Shown: positions 1 through 8,828 of the stretch, piece after piece | Layout of the letters: each line of letters begins with the position of its first letter | Position numbering within the stretch: position 1 is the first letter of the stretch | NCBI GenBank assembly: GCA_965223755.1 | Contig: CBDCXF010000001.1 | Location: forward strand, 620,001-684,000 | Reading direction: 5' to 3' | Length of the DNA: 64,000 nt | Source of the DNA: CBDCXF01 sp965223755 | Lineage (GTDB): Bacteria; Acidobacteriota; Thermoanaerobaculia; Multivoradales; JAHEKO01 | Notes under the pieces: model-generated | Database searches by the model: none | What the model was told of the DNA's origin: nothing | What the model saw: the letters and a program-made list of their open reading frames with translations, nothing else | Translations under genes and position numbers: made by a program

Positions 1-654
1 GATCCCCGCCTCCAGGGATGGCGCCTCCTCGTCGAGGTAGCGAGTCTCGAGGCGGCGTTGAATGCGGCTGGGGTCGATCTCGGCGATCAGCGCGGTGCCG
101 CCATTCATGGTCACCGCCAGCGGCTGCGCCCCCCCCATGCCCCCCAAGCCCGCAGTGACCGTCAGCGTATTCGCCAAGCTTCCGCCGAAGTGCTGACGGG
201 CGCACTCGGCGAGAGTCTCGTAGGTGCCTTGCAAGATGCCTTGAGTGCCGATATAGATCCACGACCCGGCGGTCATCTGGCCGTACATGGTCAGGCCGAG
301 GGCCTCGAGACGCCGAAACTCCTCCAAGTTGGCCCAGTTGGCGACCAAGTTAGCGTTGGCAATCAGTACCCGTGGAGCGTCTGCGTGAGTTGGAAAGACC
401 GCGACGGGCTTGCCGGACTGCACCAAGAGAGTTTCGTTGTCCTCGAGCTCTCGCAAGGTCGCGACGATGGCCTCGAAGGCATCCCAATTCCGCGCCGCCT
501 TCCCCGAACCCCCGTAGACAATTAATTCGTCAGGATGCTCGGCAACCTCGGGGTCGAGATTGTTCATCAGCATCCGCAACGCCGCTTCTTGCTGCCAACC
601 TTTGCAGGAGATCTCAGTTCCTCGCGGAGCCCGAATCGTGCGGGGTTCACTCAT
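1..654 (-). CDS. hutU: Urocanate hydratase (urocanase), N-terminal part; gene cut by window edge
   Basis: Second enzyme of histidine degradation: cytoplasmic, NAD+-dependent conversion of urocanate to imidazolone propionate. The 218 codons present start MSEPRTIRAPRGTEISC and contain the family hallmarks YGGSGKAARNWDAF (about residues 47-60), QSGKPVAVF, and the stretch around MTAGSWIYIGTQGI followed by LGGMGGAQPLAV, which are NAD-binding and active-site segments of urocanase. The ATG at 654 follows a good ribosome site (CCAAGGAACGAC). It lies 26 bases downstream of hutH on the same strand, so the two are almost certainly co-transcribed. The C-terminal part (families are about 550 residues) lies outside the window. 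Identification is firm. Confidence 0.95.
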   Translation of the reverse strand, partial: MSEPRTIRAPRGTEISCKGWQQEAALRMLMNNLDPEVAEHPDELIVYGGSGKAARNWDAFEAIVATLRELEDNETLLVQSGKPVAVFPTHADAPRVLIANANLVANWANLEEFRRLEALGLTMYGQMTAGSWIYIGTQGILQGTYETLAECARQHFGGSLANTLTVTAGLGGMGGAQPLAVTMNGGTALIAEIDPSRIQRRLETRYLDEEAPSLEAGI

Positions 655-680
655 GTCGTTCCTTGGAGTTTGTCCGTCAC

Positions 681-2213
681 TCAGTTGAGATCACTGCAGA
701 AATCGTCCAGGCCGCCGTGAATCAGTTCGAGTGCAGTCGCAATGTCGGGCGCCATGAAACGATCTTCAGTCCACTTCGGTACGCGGCTTCGTACCAGATC
801 GTAGACGGCTTCCAGTGTCGCAGTCGAGCGCATGGGCCGGAGAAATTCGAATCCCTGACTGGCTGCCAAGAGTTCGATGGCAAGGATCCGTTCCACGTTG
901 GCTACGATGTCGAGCGATTTGAGGGCCGCGTGCATGCCCATCGATACGTGATCTTCCATGTCGGCTGACGTTGGGACCGAGTCGACGCTGGCCGGGTGAG
1001 CGAGGACCTTGTTCTCACTGGTCAGAGCCGCCGCCGTCACATGCGCCATCATGAATCCGGAATTTAGGCCGGGGTTTTCGGTGAGGAACGGCGGCAAGAG
1101 CGAAAAGGTCACATTGGTGAGCTTCTCGATGCGGCGCTCGGAGATCGCTCCCAACTCGGCAACGGCAATGCTCAAGGAGTCGGCCGCCATGGCCATCGGT
1201 TCGCCGTGAAAATTGCCACCCGAAAGAACATCGCCATCGTCGGCGAACACCAACGGATTGTCGGTGACGGCGTTGAACTCGATTTCCAACTTGCGGATCA
1301 CGTCCGACAGGACGTCCCGCGCCGCCCCGTGTACCTGCGGCGCACAGCGGATGCAGTAGGGGTCCTGTACCCGTTCGTCGTCATCCAGGTGCGAAGCACG
1401 AATTTGCGACGACTGCAAAAGATCGTAGAGATTGCCCGCCGATGCCATCTGCCCCGGATGCGGCCGCAAAGCGTGAATCCGAGGGTCAAAAGCGCTGTCG
1501 GTTCCCCGCACGGCATCCGTGGTCATCGCGGTGATGAGGTCGGCGAGTTTGGTTAGGCGTATGCTGCGCAGAACAGCAATGGCGAGGACAGCGGTCATCG
1601 CCTGGGTGCCATTGATTAGAGCTAGTCCTTCTTTGGAGGCGAGCGACAACGGCTCGAGGCCGGCTTGGTCCAGGGCTGCTGCTGCATCCATCCCCACACC
1701 GCCAGCCTGAACCCGCCCTTCGCCCATCACCGCCAAAGCCAAGTGAGCCAAGGGAGCCAGATCTCCGCTCGCCCCCACCGAACCACGGCTGGGGATTTCG
1801 GGCAGGATGTCGGCGTTGAGCATTTGCAAGAGCCGATCGACCAGTAAAGGGCGTACGCCGGAATGTCCTCGCGCCAGAGTGTTGGCACGCATAAGCAACA
1901 TGCCGCGCACCACCTCAGGAGGCAACAGGTCGCCAACTCCCGCCGCATGGGATCGGATGAGTGCCTTTTGCAGCGTCTCAAGATCGTCATCGTCGATGCG
2001 AACGCGAGCCAATTTGCCGAATCCGGTGTTGACGCCGTAGATCACGGCTCCGCCGGCAAGGCGGTCTTCAACTGCGGCACGCGAGCCTTCAAGCCGCTCC
2101 CGGGCCGATTCTTTGAGGGCAAAGCGTTGGTGCGCCCGGGTTGCCTTCTCAAAGACCGACAAATCGACGCCCTCGCCGTCCACCTCAATGACTGCAACGT
2201 CGCCTTGATTCAC
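681..2213 (-). CDS. hutH: Histidine ammonia-lyase
   Basis: First enzyme of histidine catabolism: deaminates L-histidine to urocanate in the cytoplasm. It has 510 residues, the usual length. The self-cyclising Ala-Ser-Gly that forms the MIO prosthetic group is seen at residues 148-150 in GSVGASGDLAPL; YGVNTGFG (59-66) holds the catalytic Tyr, and the C-terminal half carries the conserved NFHGEP and ENKVLAHPAS segments. The start is GTG at 2213, behind AGGAT. hutU follows 26 bases downstream; hutI or other hut genes are expected beyond the left edge. It is divergent from the comM-like gene across a 67-base spacer that must hold both promoters. Confidence 0.96.
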   Translation of the reverse strand: MNQGDVAVIEVDGEGVDLSVFEKATRAHQRFALKESARERLEGSRAAVEDRLAGGAVIYGVNTGFGKLARVRIDDDDLETLQKALIRSHAAGVGDLLPPEVVRGMLLMRANTLARGHSGVRPLLVDRLLQMLNADILPEIPSRGSVGASGDLAPLAHLALAVMGEGRVQAGGVGMDAAAALDQAGLEPLSLASKEGLALINGTQAMTAVLAIAVLRSIRLTKLADLITAMTTDAVRGTDSAFDPRIHALRPHPGQMASAGNLYDLLQSSQIRASHLDDDERVQDPYCIRCAPQVHGAARDVLSDVIRKLEIEFNAVTDNPLVFADDGDVLSGGNFHGEPMAMAADSLSIAVAELGAISERRIEKLTNVTFSLLPPFLTENPGLNSGFMMAHVTAAALTSENKVLAHPASVDSVPTSADMEDHVSMGMHAALKSLDIVANVERILAIELLAASQGFEFLRPMRSTATLEAVYDLVRSRVPKWTEDRFMAPDIATALELIHGGLDDFCSDLN

Positions 2214-2280
2214 GCCACGATCCTATCCCGGTGTTGCGAGATTCTGGCGTTGCAGGATTTCGCGCCTCTACTCCGTCTCT

Positions 2281-3792
2281 ATGGGCGTGTTGGCGCGAGC
2301 ACTGGGAGCAACTCTTTGGGGAATCGAAGCTCGACGGGTCGAGGTGGAAGTGGATGTCCGCAATGGACTCCCGCGCTTTTGCATCGTCGGCCTTCCCGAT
2401 ACCGCCGTGCGCGAGAGCCGCGAGAGAGTCCTTGCCGCTTTGCGCAACTCGGGCTTTGAGATCCCGCCCAAAGTCATCACCGTCAACCTCGCCCCAGCGG
2501 ATATCCGCAAAGAGGGCAACTTTCTCGATTTGCCCATCGCTGCGGCGCTTTTGGCGGCTCTGGGTTACGTACCGGAAAAGGTTCTCGAACGGAGACTTTT
2601 CTGCTCCGAGCTCGCTCTCGACGGCGCTTTGCGACCGATTCGGGGGGCTTTGGCAGCAGCCGATTTAGCCGCCCGTATGCAGACGCGCGAGTTGTTGGTC
2701 GCTCCGGAGTGCGCGCGAGAAGCAGCGGCGCTGGATGAAGCGCAGGTCATCGGTCTCCCCCATATCAGCGGTCTTGTCGAGCACCTCTGCGGTCGCAACG
2801 CGATCGTGCCCACTCCGGCGCCCAACAGCGCGCCACCAATGCCACTACAGCCGGACATCGCCGAAGTCCACGGCCAGGTGACCGCGAAGCGCGCCCTGGA
2901 GATCGCCGCTGCGGGCGGCCACAACTTGCTCTTCATCGGTCCTCCCGGCTGCGGCAAGAGCTTGTTGGCAAGTTGCCTTCCGGGAATCCTGCCCGATCTC
3001 AGCCGCCAGGAGGCTTTGACCGCAACGCGCATTCATTCGATCGCTTCGGCGACCCCGCTCAGCGACCTGGTGCGCCGTCGTCCTTTTCGCCGTCCCCATT
3101 GCAGTATTTCGACCGCTGGCTTGCTCGGTGGGGGCTCGGTACCCAGGCCGGGCGAGGTCTCGCTGGCTCATCATGGAATCCTGTTCTTGGACGAACTTCC
3201 TGAGTTTCGGCGCCAGGCTCTGGAGGGACTGCGCCAGCCTCTCGAAGACGGTCGCGTCACCATCAGCAGGGCGCAAGGAAGTTGCACCTTTCCGGCACGA
3301 ATCCAACTCGTCGCGGCTCAGAACCCATGTCCTTGCGGATTTCTCGGCCATCCGAAAAAGGAGTGCCGCTGCACACAGCCAGAGATCGTGCGCTACCGCT
3401 CACGGGTCTCCGGCCCGCTCCTCGACCGCGTCGATTTGCATGTTGAAGTAGGAGCGGTTGCCTGGAAAGAGATCGACCAAGGTTCGAATGAAACCTCAGA
3501 GAAGATTCGTGAGCGAGTTGTGCGAGCGAGGAACCGGCAGCAGACCCGCCAAGGAGACGGAATGCTGAATCGAACTCTCAAGCCGGAGCAGATTCGTCGG
3601 TACTGCACCGTCGAGGACGAAGCTCAGAGCCTTCTCAACGCCGTGTACGAGCGCCTGGGCCTCTCGGTGCGGGCGCTGCACCGCACCCAAAAGGTGGCGC
3701 GCACGATCGCCGATCTTGCCGAATCCGATGTCATCCTGGCACCGCACGTTGCCGAAGCCCTGCATTACAGGACTCTAGACCCCGCCCGCTAG
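2281..3792 (+). CDS. comM: YifB/ComM family Mg-chelatase-like AAA+ ATPase
   Basis: 503 residues, matching ComM (about 506). The N-terminal ChlI-like domain begins VEVEVDVRNGLPRFCIVGLPDTAVRESRERV in two conserved blocks. Walker A is GPPGCGKS at residues 220-227, followed by the Walker B-type LFLDELPEF and the family motif NPCPCGFLGHPKKECRC, a cysteine cluster typical of YifB proteins. The C-terminal helical domain ends with RTIADLAESDVI. In naturally transformable bacteria ComM is a hexameric helicase that promotes branch migration of incoming DNA; the role here is inferred from homology. It stands alone, divergent from hutH and convergent with the amidohydrolase gene (21-base gap). Confidence 0.93.
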   Translation: MGVLARALGATLWGIEARRVEVEVDVRNGLPRFCIVGLPDTAVRESRERVLAALRNSGFEIPPKVITVNLAPADIRKEGNFLDLPIAAALLAALGYVPEKVLERRLFCSELALDGALRPIRGALAAADLAARMQTRELLVAPECAREAAALDEAQVIGLPHISGLVEHLCGRNAIVPTPAPNSAPPMPLQPDIAEVHGQVTAKRALEIAAAGGHNLLFIGPPGCGKSLLASCLPGILPDLSRQEALTATRIHSIASATPLSDLVRRRPFRRPHCSISTAGLLGGGSVPRPGEVSLAHHGILFLDELPEFRRQALEGLRQPLEDGRVTISRAQGSCTFPARIQLVAAQNPCPCGFLGHPKKECRCTQPEIVRYRSRVSGPLLDRVDLHVEVGAVAWKEIDQGSNETSEKIRERVVRARNRQQTRQGDGMLNRTLKPEQIRRYCTVEDEAQSLLNAVYERLGLSVRALHRTQKVARTIADLAESDVILAPHVAEALHYRTLDPAR

Positions 3793-3813
3793 CAAGGCCT
3801 CTGTTGTCGAGAT

Positions 3814-5004
3814 TCAGTCCGGAAACAGTGATGGGTCGATCCCAGGGATCAGACGGATCGCGTTCTTATAGTAGATCTTCTTGAGCACATCATCCGGCAA
3901 GTTGAGGCCATAGATACGCCAGAACGCGTGGCGGCGCCGGTAGTACTTGATGTAGTCATCCGAGGTCTCAAGGACGCGAAAGTAGACTCGGTACTCGTCC
4001 AAGTTCCAACTGTCTTTGCCGAACATGACGCGATCTTGATAGCGAATGAGAAATTCGCGTGCGTAATTGGGCTGCCGTCCAATCTCGGCCAGCACCGCGC
4101 CGATTTCGGTGTGGACGTTGGGCAGTTCGTCGAGCAGTTCGCCCAAGCGGCCTAGATCGTTGCCCAACCAACCCAGATGGGCGTTGATGAACTGGGTCTC
4201 CGGATGGCGGCGAAAGACGTCGTGCTGCTCGGCGAGAAGCTCCTCAAAGGTCGGTTTCGCCTCGGGTCCACGATAGCGCTCGGGGCGCTCGATGAGTTCG
4301 TACAGTCGTTCGTTGTGAGCGTCTTTCTCCTGCCAGAAAGGGGCCGGATCTGCGGTGTGGATGAGCACCGGAATGCCGAGTTCACCGCAAACGGCCCAAA
4401 TTGGGTCGAGCTTAGGATCGTTGGTGGCGATGCGGTTGCCCTCGGCGTCGACATTCATCAAACCCAAGCTCTTGTAAATCTTGAGGCCTGCGGCTCCGGC
4501 GGCGACGTCGCGCCGCAGTTGTTCCACCGTGCGCTCGCTCCAGGTCTCGTTGTCCCAGTCCGAAAAGCTGATGTTGGTGAAGTTGATGACCCGGCCCGGC
4601 ATCGCTGCGTTCGAGCGCTGGATCGCGTTCTCAAGGTATTCGGGGGTATTGAGGTCAAAGATGACCGTGCCGTCCTCGGCCTCGATGCGGCGAAATCCCC
4701 GTCCACTCAGGTTCACCAGTACCTGCAAGTTGATGGCGTCCATCTCCGCTTCGAGTTGTTCCAGATCTTGCTCTCCACCGAGACGAAACTGGTGATTGTG
4801 CACGTCGATGAATGGATACTTGGACTTCTCCACCGTCGTTTCCGGCACCACCAAGGTCGATGGTGGGTCGTATTCGGTGAAGGGAATCGCTGCGGCCGGA
4901 TCGTCCGGTAGCCCGCCCTCGTCTTGCGCCACAGCGAGGTTCGAGAACGCGAAGAGGAGAGCTATCAGCGGCGCCACGAAAGTGCGGATGCTTCGGTGAA
5001 ACAC
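3814..5004 (-). CDS. Exported amidohydrolase-2 family metal-dependent hydrolase
   Basis: About 396 residues. I place the start at GTG 5004, preceded by GGGAGG 11 bases upstream, because this gives a clean signal peptide (charged MFHRSIR, hydrophobic core, AVAQ cleavage) whereas the open frame upstream to 5232 encodes low-complexity basic residues with no conserved character. The mature part is an amidohydrolase TIM barrel: the first strand carries the His-x-His metal pair (IDVHNHQF), then VLIHTADP, INAHLGW and a late MFGKDSW with the last metal-binding Asp. The substrate is unknown; relatives include decarboxylases and lactonases. It is probably periplasmic. It is divergent from the tiny membrane protein at 5045 with only about 40 bases between start codons. 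Confidence 0.8.
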   Translation of the reverse strand: MFHRSIRTFVAPLIALLFAFSNLAVAQDEGGLPDDPAAAIPFTEYDPPSTLVVPETTVEKSKYPFIDVHNHQFRLGGEQDLEQLEAEMDAINLQVLVNLSGRGFRRIEAEDGTVIFDLNTPEYLENAIQRSNAAMPGRVINFTNISFSDWDNETWSERTVEQLRRDVAAGAAGLKIYKSLGLMNVDAEGNRIATNDPKLDPIWAVCGELGIPVLIHTADPAPFWQEKDAHNERLYELIERPERYRGPEAKPTFEELLAEQHDVFRRHPETQFINAHLGWLGNDLGRLGELLDELPNVHTEIGAVLAEIGRQPNYAREFLIRYQDRVMFGKDSWNLDEYRVYFRVLETSDDYIKYYRRRHAFWRIYGLNLPDDVLKKIYYKNAIRLIPGIDPSLFPD

Positions 5005-5044
5005 TGTGCCTAAACCTCCCGTATTCTGAAAGGAGAGGTTGCTG

Positions 5045-5245
5045 ATGAAATTCGTACTCTTGTGGTTCATTCTGCTGGTTCTATCGTGGCCAATTGCGCT
5101 CATAGTGCTCTTTCTGCTGCCGATCCTGTGGTTGTTGCTGCTGCCTTTGCGTCTAGTCGGAATGGTATTCACCGGACTCTTCGCCTTCTTGCGCGGGCTG
5201 GTGATGCTCCCCGCCCGCGTGCTGGGAGTCAAGCCGGCGACTTAG
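5045..5245 (+). CDS. Very small, highly hydrophobic membrane protein of unknown function
   Basis: 66 residues from ATG 5045, which sits 9 bases after AGGAG (5031-5035); a TTG at 5039 in the same frame would lie too close to that site. The chain is almost all Leu/Val/Ile/Phe/Trp with a Pro-containing break (MKFVLLWFILLVLSWPIALI...), and reads as two to three closely spaced membrane helices, ending with basic residues (PARVLGVKPAT). The good ribosome site and sensible ending support a real gene although it is short. I do not recognise a family. Its start region is shared with the divergent exported amidohydrolase, so the two may be co-regulated. Confidence 0.6.
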   Translation: MKFVLLWFILLVLSWPIALIVLFLLPILWLLLLPLRLVGMVFTGLFAFLRGLVMLPARVLGVKPAT

Positions 5246-5293
5246 ATCTGGTGTCCGTTCATCGGGCCCGGTCCGTTCCCCGCGGCTGGGCGG

Positions 5294-6721
5294 TCAGTCG
5301 TGATGTCCGTGTCCGTCCAGACGCGGGCGCAAGACAAACAGTCCCTCATTGATCGAACTGACTAGGATGTTGCCGCTGGGCAGGAACGGGTAGACGCTCC
5401 AAGCTCCTTCGAAACCGGGCTCATCGGAAGCGGGATAGGTATCGAAGAAGGCGAGTTCGCTCAATCGGCCCTGGTCGACGTCTTCCAAGCTCAAAATGCG
5501 AAGGCCGCTTTTGTAGTTGGCCTGATAGGCGAAGCGGTCCTTGACATACATGTTGTGGTCGGTGGCGCTGGTCTTGGCGTCATAGATGCCGATGAGACTT
5601 GGATTGGCGACATCGGCGTAGTCGAAGACCCGGGTACGCGTCGGATGGCCGGCATTGAGCTCGTCCAGTTCGTCGTCCACCAGCAGGTAACGCTGATCTT
5701 CGGTCAGCCATACCTGATGGGTGTAGGCCGAACCGGAATACGTCACGCGTGAGATTTGCGTCGGATTGGCGTGGTCGGTGACATCGACTACGGTGATGGT
5801 GTCCTCATTGGCGGCGAAACAGAGTTCGCGCCCAGCGAAACCGGCGTCCGGTCCTCGGTAGTTGACGCACTGGGCGTCGTGCGTATAGCCATCGTCGGCA
5901 AAACAACCGGCAAAGAACGGTTGCAGTGGATTGCGCAAGTCCACCATGTGCAGACCAGCGGCGCAGGTATCGCTGCCGAGAACATAGGCAAAGCCGCTTT
6001 CCTCGTTGACGGCGATGTTGTGCGAACTGCCCAGTAGACCGCCTTGGCCGAAACCCAACCCGGCGCCCAGGTAGTCAACCGTCGGGGTAAACACCGGCGC
6101 CGCTCCGCTTACGCCCCGCAATTGCTGGAGGTCGAAAATCTGGAGACCGTGGAAAGGGGAGGCGTCCGCGCCCACGAGCATGTAGTGGTCGATGGTCTTG
6201 ATGTCGCGCCAGGCCGAAGCTACGAACCGAGTCGGCAACAGTCCGACCAGATGCGGCTGCGTTGGCGCGGTGACATCCACCATCGAAACCCCCGCAGCAC
6301 GGCCGACCAACGCATACTCGCGGCCGGTCTGAGGGTCGGCCCAACCCCATAGATCATTGACACTCTCGTTTCTGGCGGCGCCAAGAGCCGAGCGTGGCAT
6401 CAGCGCCAGGAGATCGATGTCGTGGCACGGATGACCCGCGGCCCGGCCGCCGGCGCAAGGAATCCCGCTGGCTGCAGGCGGCTCGCCGTCCGGCGGGGGC
6501 GGTTCTTCCTCATGGAAGGGTTCGGGCACTGTCTTCGTGACGGTAGGCACGACGACGTGAGCGGCGTCCGCCAAATTAGGTGTGCTCCGCGTTCTCCGAG
6601 CTTTGTTTGCGCCGCCGGGATTCTCGGCGGCGGTATTGACGCTGAAAAAAAGGAATCCGAGAAATAACACAGCCCAAGCCGCAAGCCTATTTCTCGGTCC
6701 AAGAAAAACTGATAAACGCAT
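5294..6721 (-). CDS. Choice-of-anchor B family protein (LVIVD-type beta-propeller), exported
   Basis: 475 residues. ATG 6721 follows a strong GAGGAGG ribosome site. It begins with a signal-type segment (LAAWAVLFLGFLFFSVNTAAE), then a Pro/Glu-rich linker, then CHDIDLLALMPRSALG, NDLWGWADPQTGREYALVG and repeated blade units of the kind VSMVDVTAPTQPHLVG, LHMVDLRNPLQPFFAG and TVVDVTDHANPTQIS. This layout matches the choice-of-anchor B family of surface proteins, which in other phyla carry differing C-terminal anchors. Here no anchor follows; the chain ends GLFVLRPRLDGHGHHD, a short His/Asp tail. Paired cysteines (CAAG, CFADD, CVNY, CFAAN) fit an extracytoplasmic location. The ligand is unknown. 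Confidence 0.82.
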   Translation of the reverse strand: MRLSVFLGPRNRLAAWAVLFLGFLFFSVNTAAENPGGANKARRTRSTPNLADAAHVVVPTVTKTVPEPFHEEEPPPPDGEPPAASGIPCAGGRAAGHPCHDIDLLALMPRSALGAARNESVNDLWGWADPQTGREYALVGRAAGVSMVDVTAPTQPHLVGLLPTRFVASAWRDIKTIDHYMLVGADASPFHGLQIFDLQQLRGVSGAAPVFTPTVDYLGAGLGFGQGGLLGSSHNIAVNEESGFAYVLGSDTCAAGLHMVDLRNPLQPFFAGCFADDGYTHDAQCVNYRGPDAGFAGRELCFAANEDTITVVDVTDHANPTQISRVTYSGSAYTHQVWLTEDQRYLLVDDELDELNAGHPTRTRVFDYADVANPSLIGIYDAKTSATDHNMYVKDRFAYQANYKSGLRILSLEDVDQGRLSELAFFDTYPASDEPGFEGAWSVYPFLPSGNILVSSINEGLFVLRPRLDGHGHHD

Positions 6722-6863
6722 TCTGCCTCCTCGCGCTGCTCAGCCCCGCGGTCATTGTGACCTTTCCGAGCGCTGAGTTCCAGTTCGGATCGTCGTCGGC
6801 CTACGCTTGCATCAGGCTTCTTCTACCGCATAGCAGCAAGATCGTGATAGACAGCCATAGCTC

Positions 6864-7664
6864 ATGTCCCTGGTAATGCAGAAAGTCGCCTATGCCCTCG
6901 CGATCTTGATCGTCTCGGCTCTGGGTCTGCTTGCAGCACGAGGGCGCAGAAGTGGCGGATCGCACGCCGGGCATTGGAGTAACGCCCTGGCCGCAGGAAT
7001 CTTTCTGGGCACCGGCCTCCTCCACTTCTCGGTTGAAGCAGAGCACGCTTGGGCTGAACTGGGAGTCCAGTATCCCTGGGCCGCGCTCCTCGCTTGCCTG
7101 GCTTTCCTGGTCCTCCTCTTCATCGAACACGTCGCCTTTTCCGACTCTGCCCACGCGATCGCGCACGGGCACGCCGGCGGCCATTCCCATTCCCACCACG
7201 ACAACGCTGCCGGCCAGCACGGCAATGCCGCGATCGGCTTGGTGATCGCTTTGTCTCTTCATTCGGTGCTCGCCGGACTCGGTCTCGGAGTGGCGCAGAC
7301 CGCCGCCGCCATCGGTCTAGCGGGGTTCGCCGTTCTTGCGCACAAACTCCCCGAAGGGTTCGCGCTGGGAGTCCTTCTGCGCGGCGACCCATCCCGGTCG
7401 CGGGCACGGGTCTCGGCCGCAGTATTCGTGTTGGCGACTCCGCTGGGTGTGCTGGCGGGGGCCGTTCTTTCGTCGTTGCAAGGCACACGAAATCCGGCTG
7501 CCTTTGTCGCCGTCTCCAACGCTCTCGCCGCCGGCACATTTCTCTACATCGGGGCCTTCGACCTTCTGCAAGATGAATTTGTCCATTCGGAGGGGCGTAT
7601 CGGCAAGTGGTTGTTTGCGACCCTGGGTGTCGGACTCGCCGCCGCGCTGGCCTACCTGCACTGA
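6864..7664 (+). CDS. ZIP family divalent metal transporter
   Basis: 266 residues with about eight hydrophobic segments. The signature ZIP helices are clear: IALSLHSVLAGLGLG (helix IV) and AHKLPEGFALGVLL (helix V), which hold the His/Glu transport-site residues. The loop between helices III and IV is a histidine-rich metal-binding stretch (HAIAHGHAGGHSHSHH followed by a few residues and another His), as usual for zinc/iron ZIPs. It resides in the inner membrane and probably imports zinc or iron. No strong ribosome site is seen before ATG 6864; an in-frame ATG at 6876 is an alternative. It is divergent from the choice-of-anchor B gene (142-base spacer). Confidence 0.9.
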   Translation: MSLVMQKVAYALAILIVSALGLLAARGRRSGGSHAGHWSNALAAGIFLGTGLLHFSVEAEHAWAELGVQYPWAALLACLAFLVLLFIEHVAFSDSAHAIAHGHAGGHSHSHHDNAAGQHGNAAIGLVIALSLHSVLAGLGLGVAQTAAAIGLAGFAVLAHKLPEGFALGVLLRGDPSRSRARVSAAVFVLATPLGVLAGAVLSSLQGTRNPAAFVAVSNALAAGTFLYIGAFDLLQDEFVHSEGRIGKWLFATLGVGLAAALAYLH

Positions 7665-7708
7665 TCGGTTCCTTCCGTCCACTAAGAACACTTGGCTATT
7701 TTTGTAGC

Positions 7709-7738
7709 TTGACACCGATGGCACAAGTGACACACAAT
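7709..7738 (+). promoter_or_regulatory. Possible sigma-70-type promoter for the M23 peptidase gene
   Basis: TTGACA at 7709-7714 is a perfect -35 box; 18 bases later comes CACAAT (7733-7738), a four-of-six match to -10. The site lies about 65 bases before the M23 gene start. The weak -10 keeps confidence low. Confidence 0.3.
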
Positions 7739-7803
7739 TTCACAACTTACGGGGTCGGGGCCCCGCCCCACGTCTTAAAGTCAAACTCATTGGATCCAAA
7801 CGG

Positions 7804-8643
7804 ATGGCGCTGAAACACACGCTCAAATTCGAGTTTCGCTCGGGTGTCCAACGCTATCTCCACTTCAGCACCCGGCAGGCGCTGATCTGGGGTGCGGCTC
7901 TCGCTGGGCTCTGCGCGGTCGCTTACAGCGTTGGCTGGGTCTATGTGACGCGCAACGCCGCCGCATTTCAACTCAGCGAAATTCAAGCCGAGAACAATGC
8001 ACTGCGGGCGGAAAACCGCGACCTCGAAGCTTCGCTTCAATCGCTCACGGGGCGAGTTGAGGACTTCGAAGACCGCACCGAACAACTTGCCCTGATCGCT
8101 GGCGTCGATCTACACGACGATCCTCTGTCGGTGGGTATCGGCGGTTCCGATTCTCTCAGCGATTTCACCGTTGATGTCGAGCGGCGTTTTGCCGACTTAG
8201 AGGAAGCGCTACGTGAACGGCGGCAAAGGCTGTCGTCGACCCCGAGCTTGAGGCCAGTCAAAGGGTTGATCACCAGCAGCTACGGGGGACGCCGCGATCC
8301 GATTACCGGTTCGCCTGCGCGCCATCCGGGAATCGATATCGGCGCACGTCCCGGCCGTCCGGTGGTCGCCACGGCTGATGGCGTTGTCACACGCGCCGGC
8401 CGTATCGGCGCACTCGGCAAAGCCATCTACGTCTCGCACGGCTACGGTATGACCACCCGCTACGGTCACCTCTCCAAGTTCATCGTCGAGCCGGGCCAAC
8501 GGGTCGAGCGCGGCGAGGTTATCGGGTATGTCGGTCGTACCGGCCGCGCCACCGGCTACCACCTGCACTACGAAGTCCGTCTCCATGGACAAGCGATGAA
8601 TCCGCTTGACTACATGCTCGCGGACTACGAATCGGCTTCCTAA
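7804..8643 (+). CDS. M23 (LytM-type) peptidase with N-terminal membrane anchor and coiled coil
   Basis: 279 residues. A single membrane helix (about residues 25-45, ALIWGAALAGLCAVAYSVGW) is followed by a coiled coil (about 55-150, EIQAENNALRAENRDLEASLQ) and a C-terminal LytM domain. Zinc ligands are visible: HPGID (first His and Asp) and the HLHYEV His-x-His, with TRYGHLS between them. This is the architecture of periplasmic M23 proteins such as MepM-like endopeptidases or, if inactive, divisome activators; here all ligands are present, so an active peptidoglycan endopeptidase is likely. It stands just upstream of secA, the usual acidobacterial/deltaproteobacterial arrangement of an M23 gene near secA. 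Confidence 0.88.
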   Translation: MALKHTLKFEFRSGVQRYLHFSTRQALIWGAALAGLCAVAYSVGWVYVTRNAAAFQLSEIQAENNALRAENRDLEASLQSLTGRVEDFEDRTEQLALIAGVDLHDDPLSVGIGGSDSLSDFTVDVERRFADLEEALRERRQRLSSTPSLRPVKGLITSSYGGRRDPITGSPARHPGIDIGARPGRPVVATADGVVTRAGRIGALGKAIYVSHGYGMTTRYGHLSKFIVEPGQRVERGEVIGYVGRTGRATGYHLHYEVRLHGQAMNPLDYMLADYESAS

Positions 8644-8701
8644 CATCATTCGACAGCATTTAAGTTAGGAGCGTCCCAGCGGCAACCGCGGGTATCTCCT
8701 T

Positions 8702-8710
8702 TGCTAGACT
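8702..8710 (+). promoter_or_regulatory. Possible extended -10 element upstream of secA
   Basis: TGCTAGACT (TG at 8702-8703 counting the central G, -10 hexamer TAGACT at 8705-8710) resembles an extended -10 element; no good -35 is seen. It would give an mRNA leader of about 110 bases in front of secA. The remaining gap 8644-8828 shows no gene. Confidence 0.25.
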
Positions 8711-8828
8711 GGCTTCCCTAAATCAGGGGGCCTCTCTAGATCGAGGGGGCGGCAGCGAGACCTCCAGCTCCCACCGGTCTCATCTCCTTAGTCTTACTTC
8801 ACTGCAAACGGAATTCAGACTCGCCACG

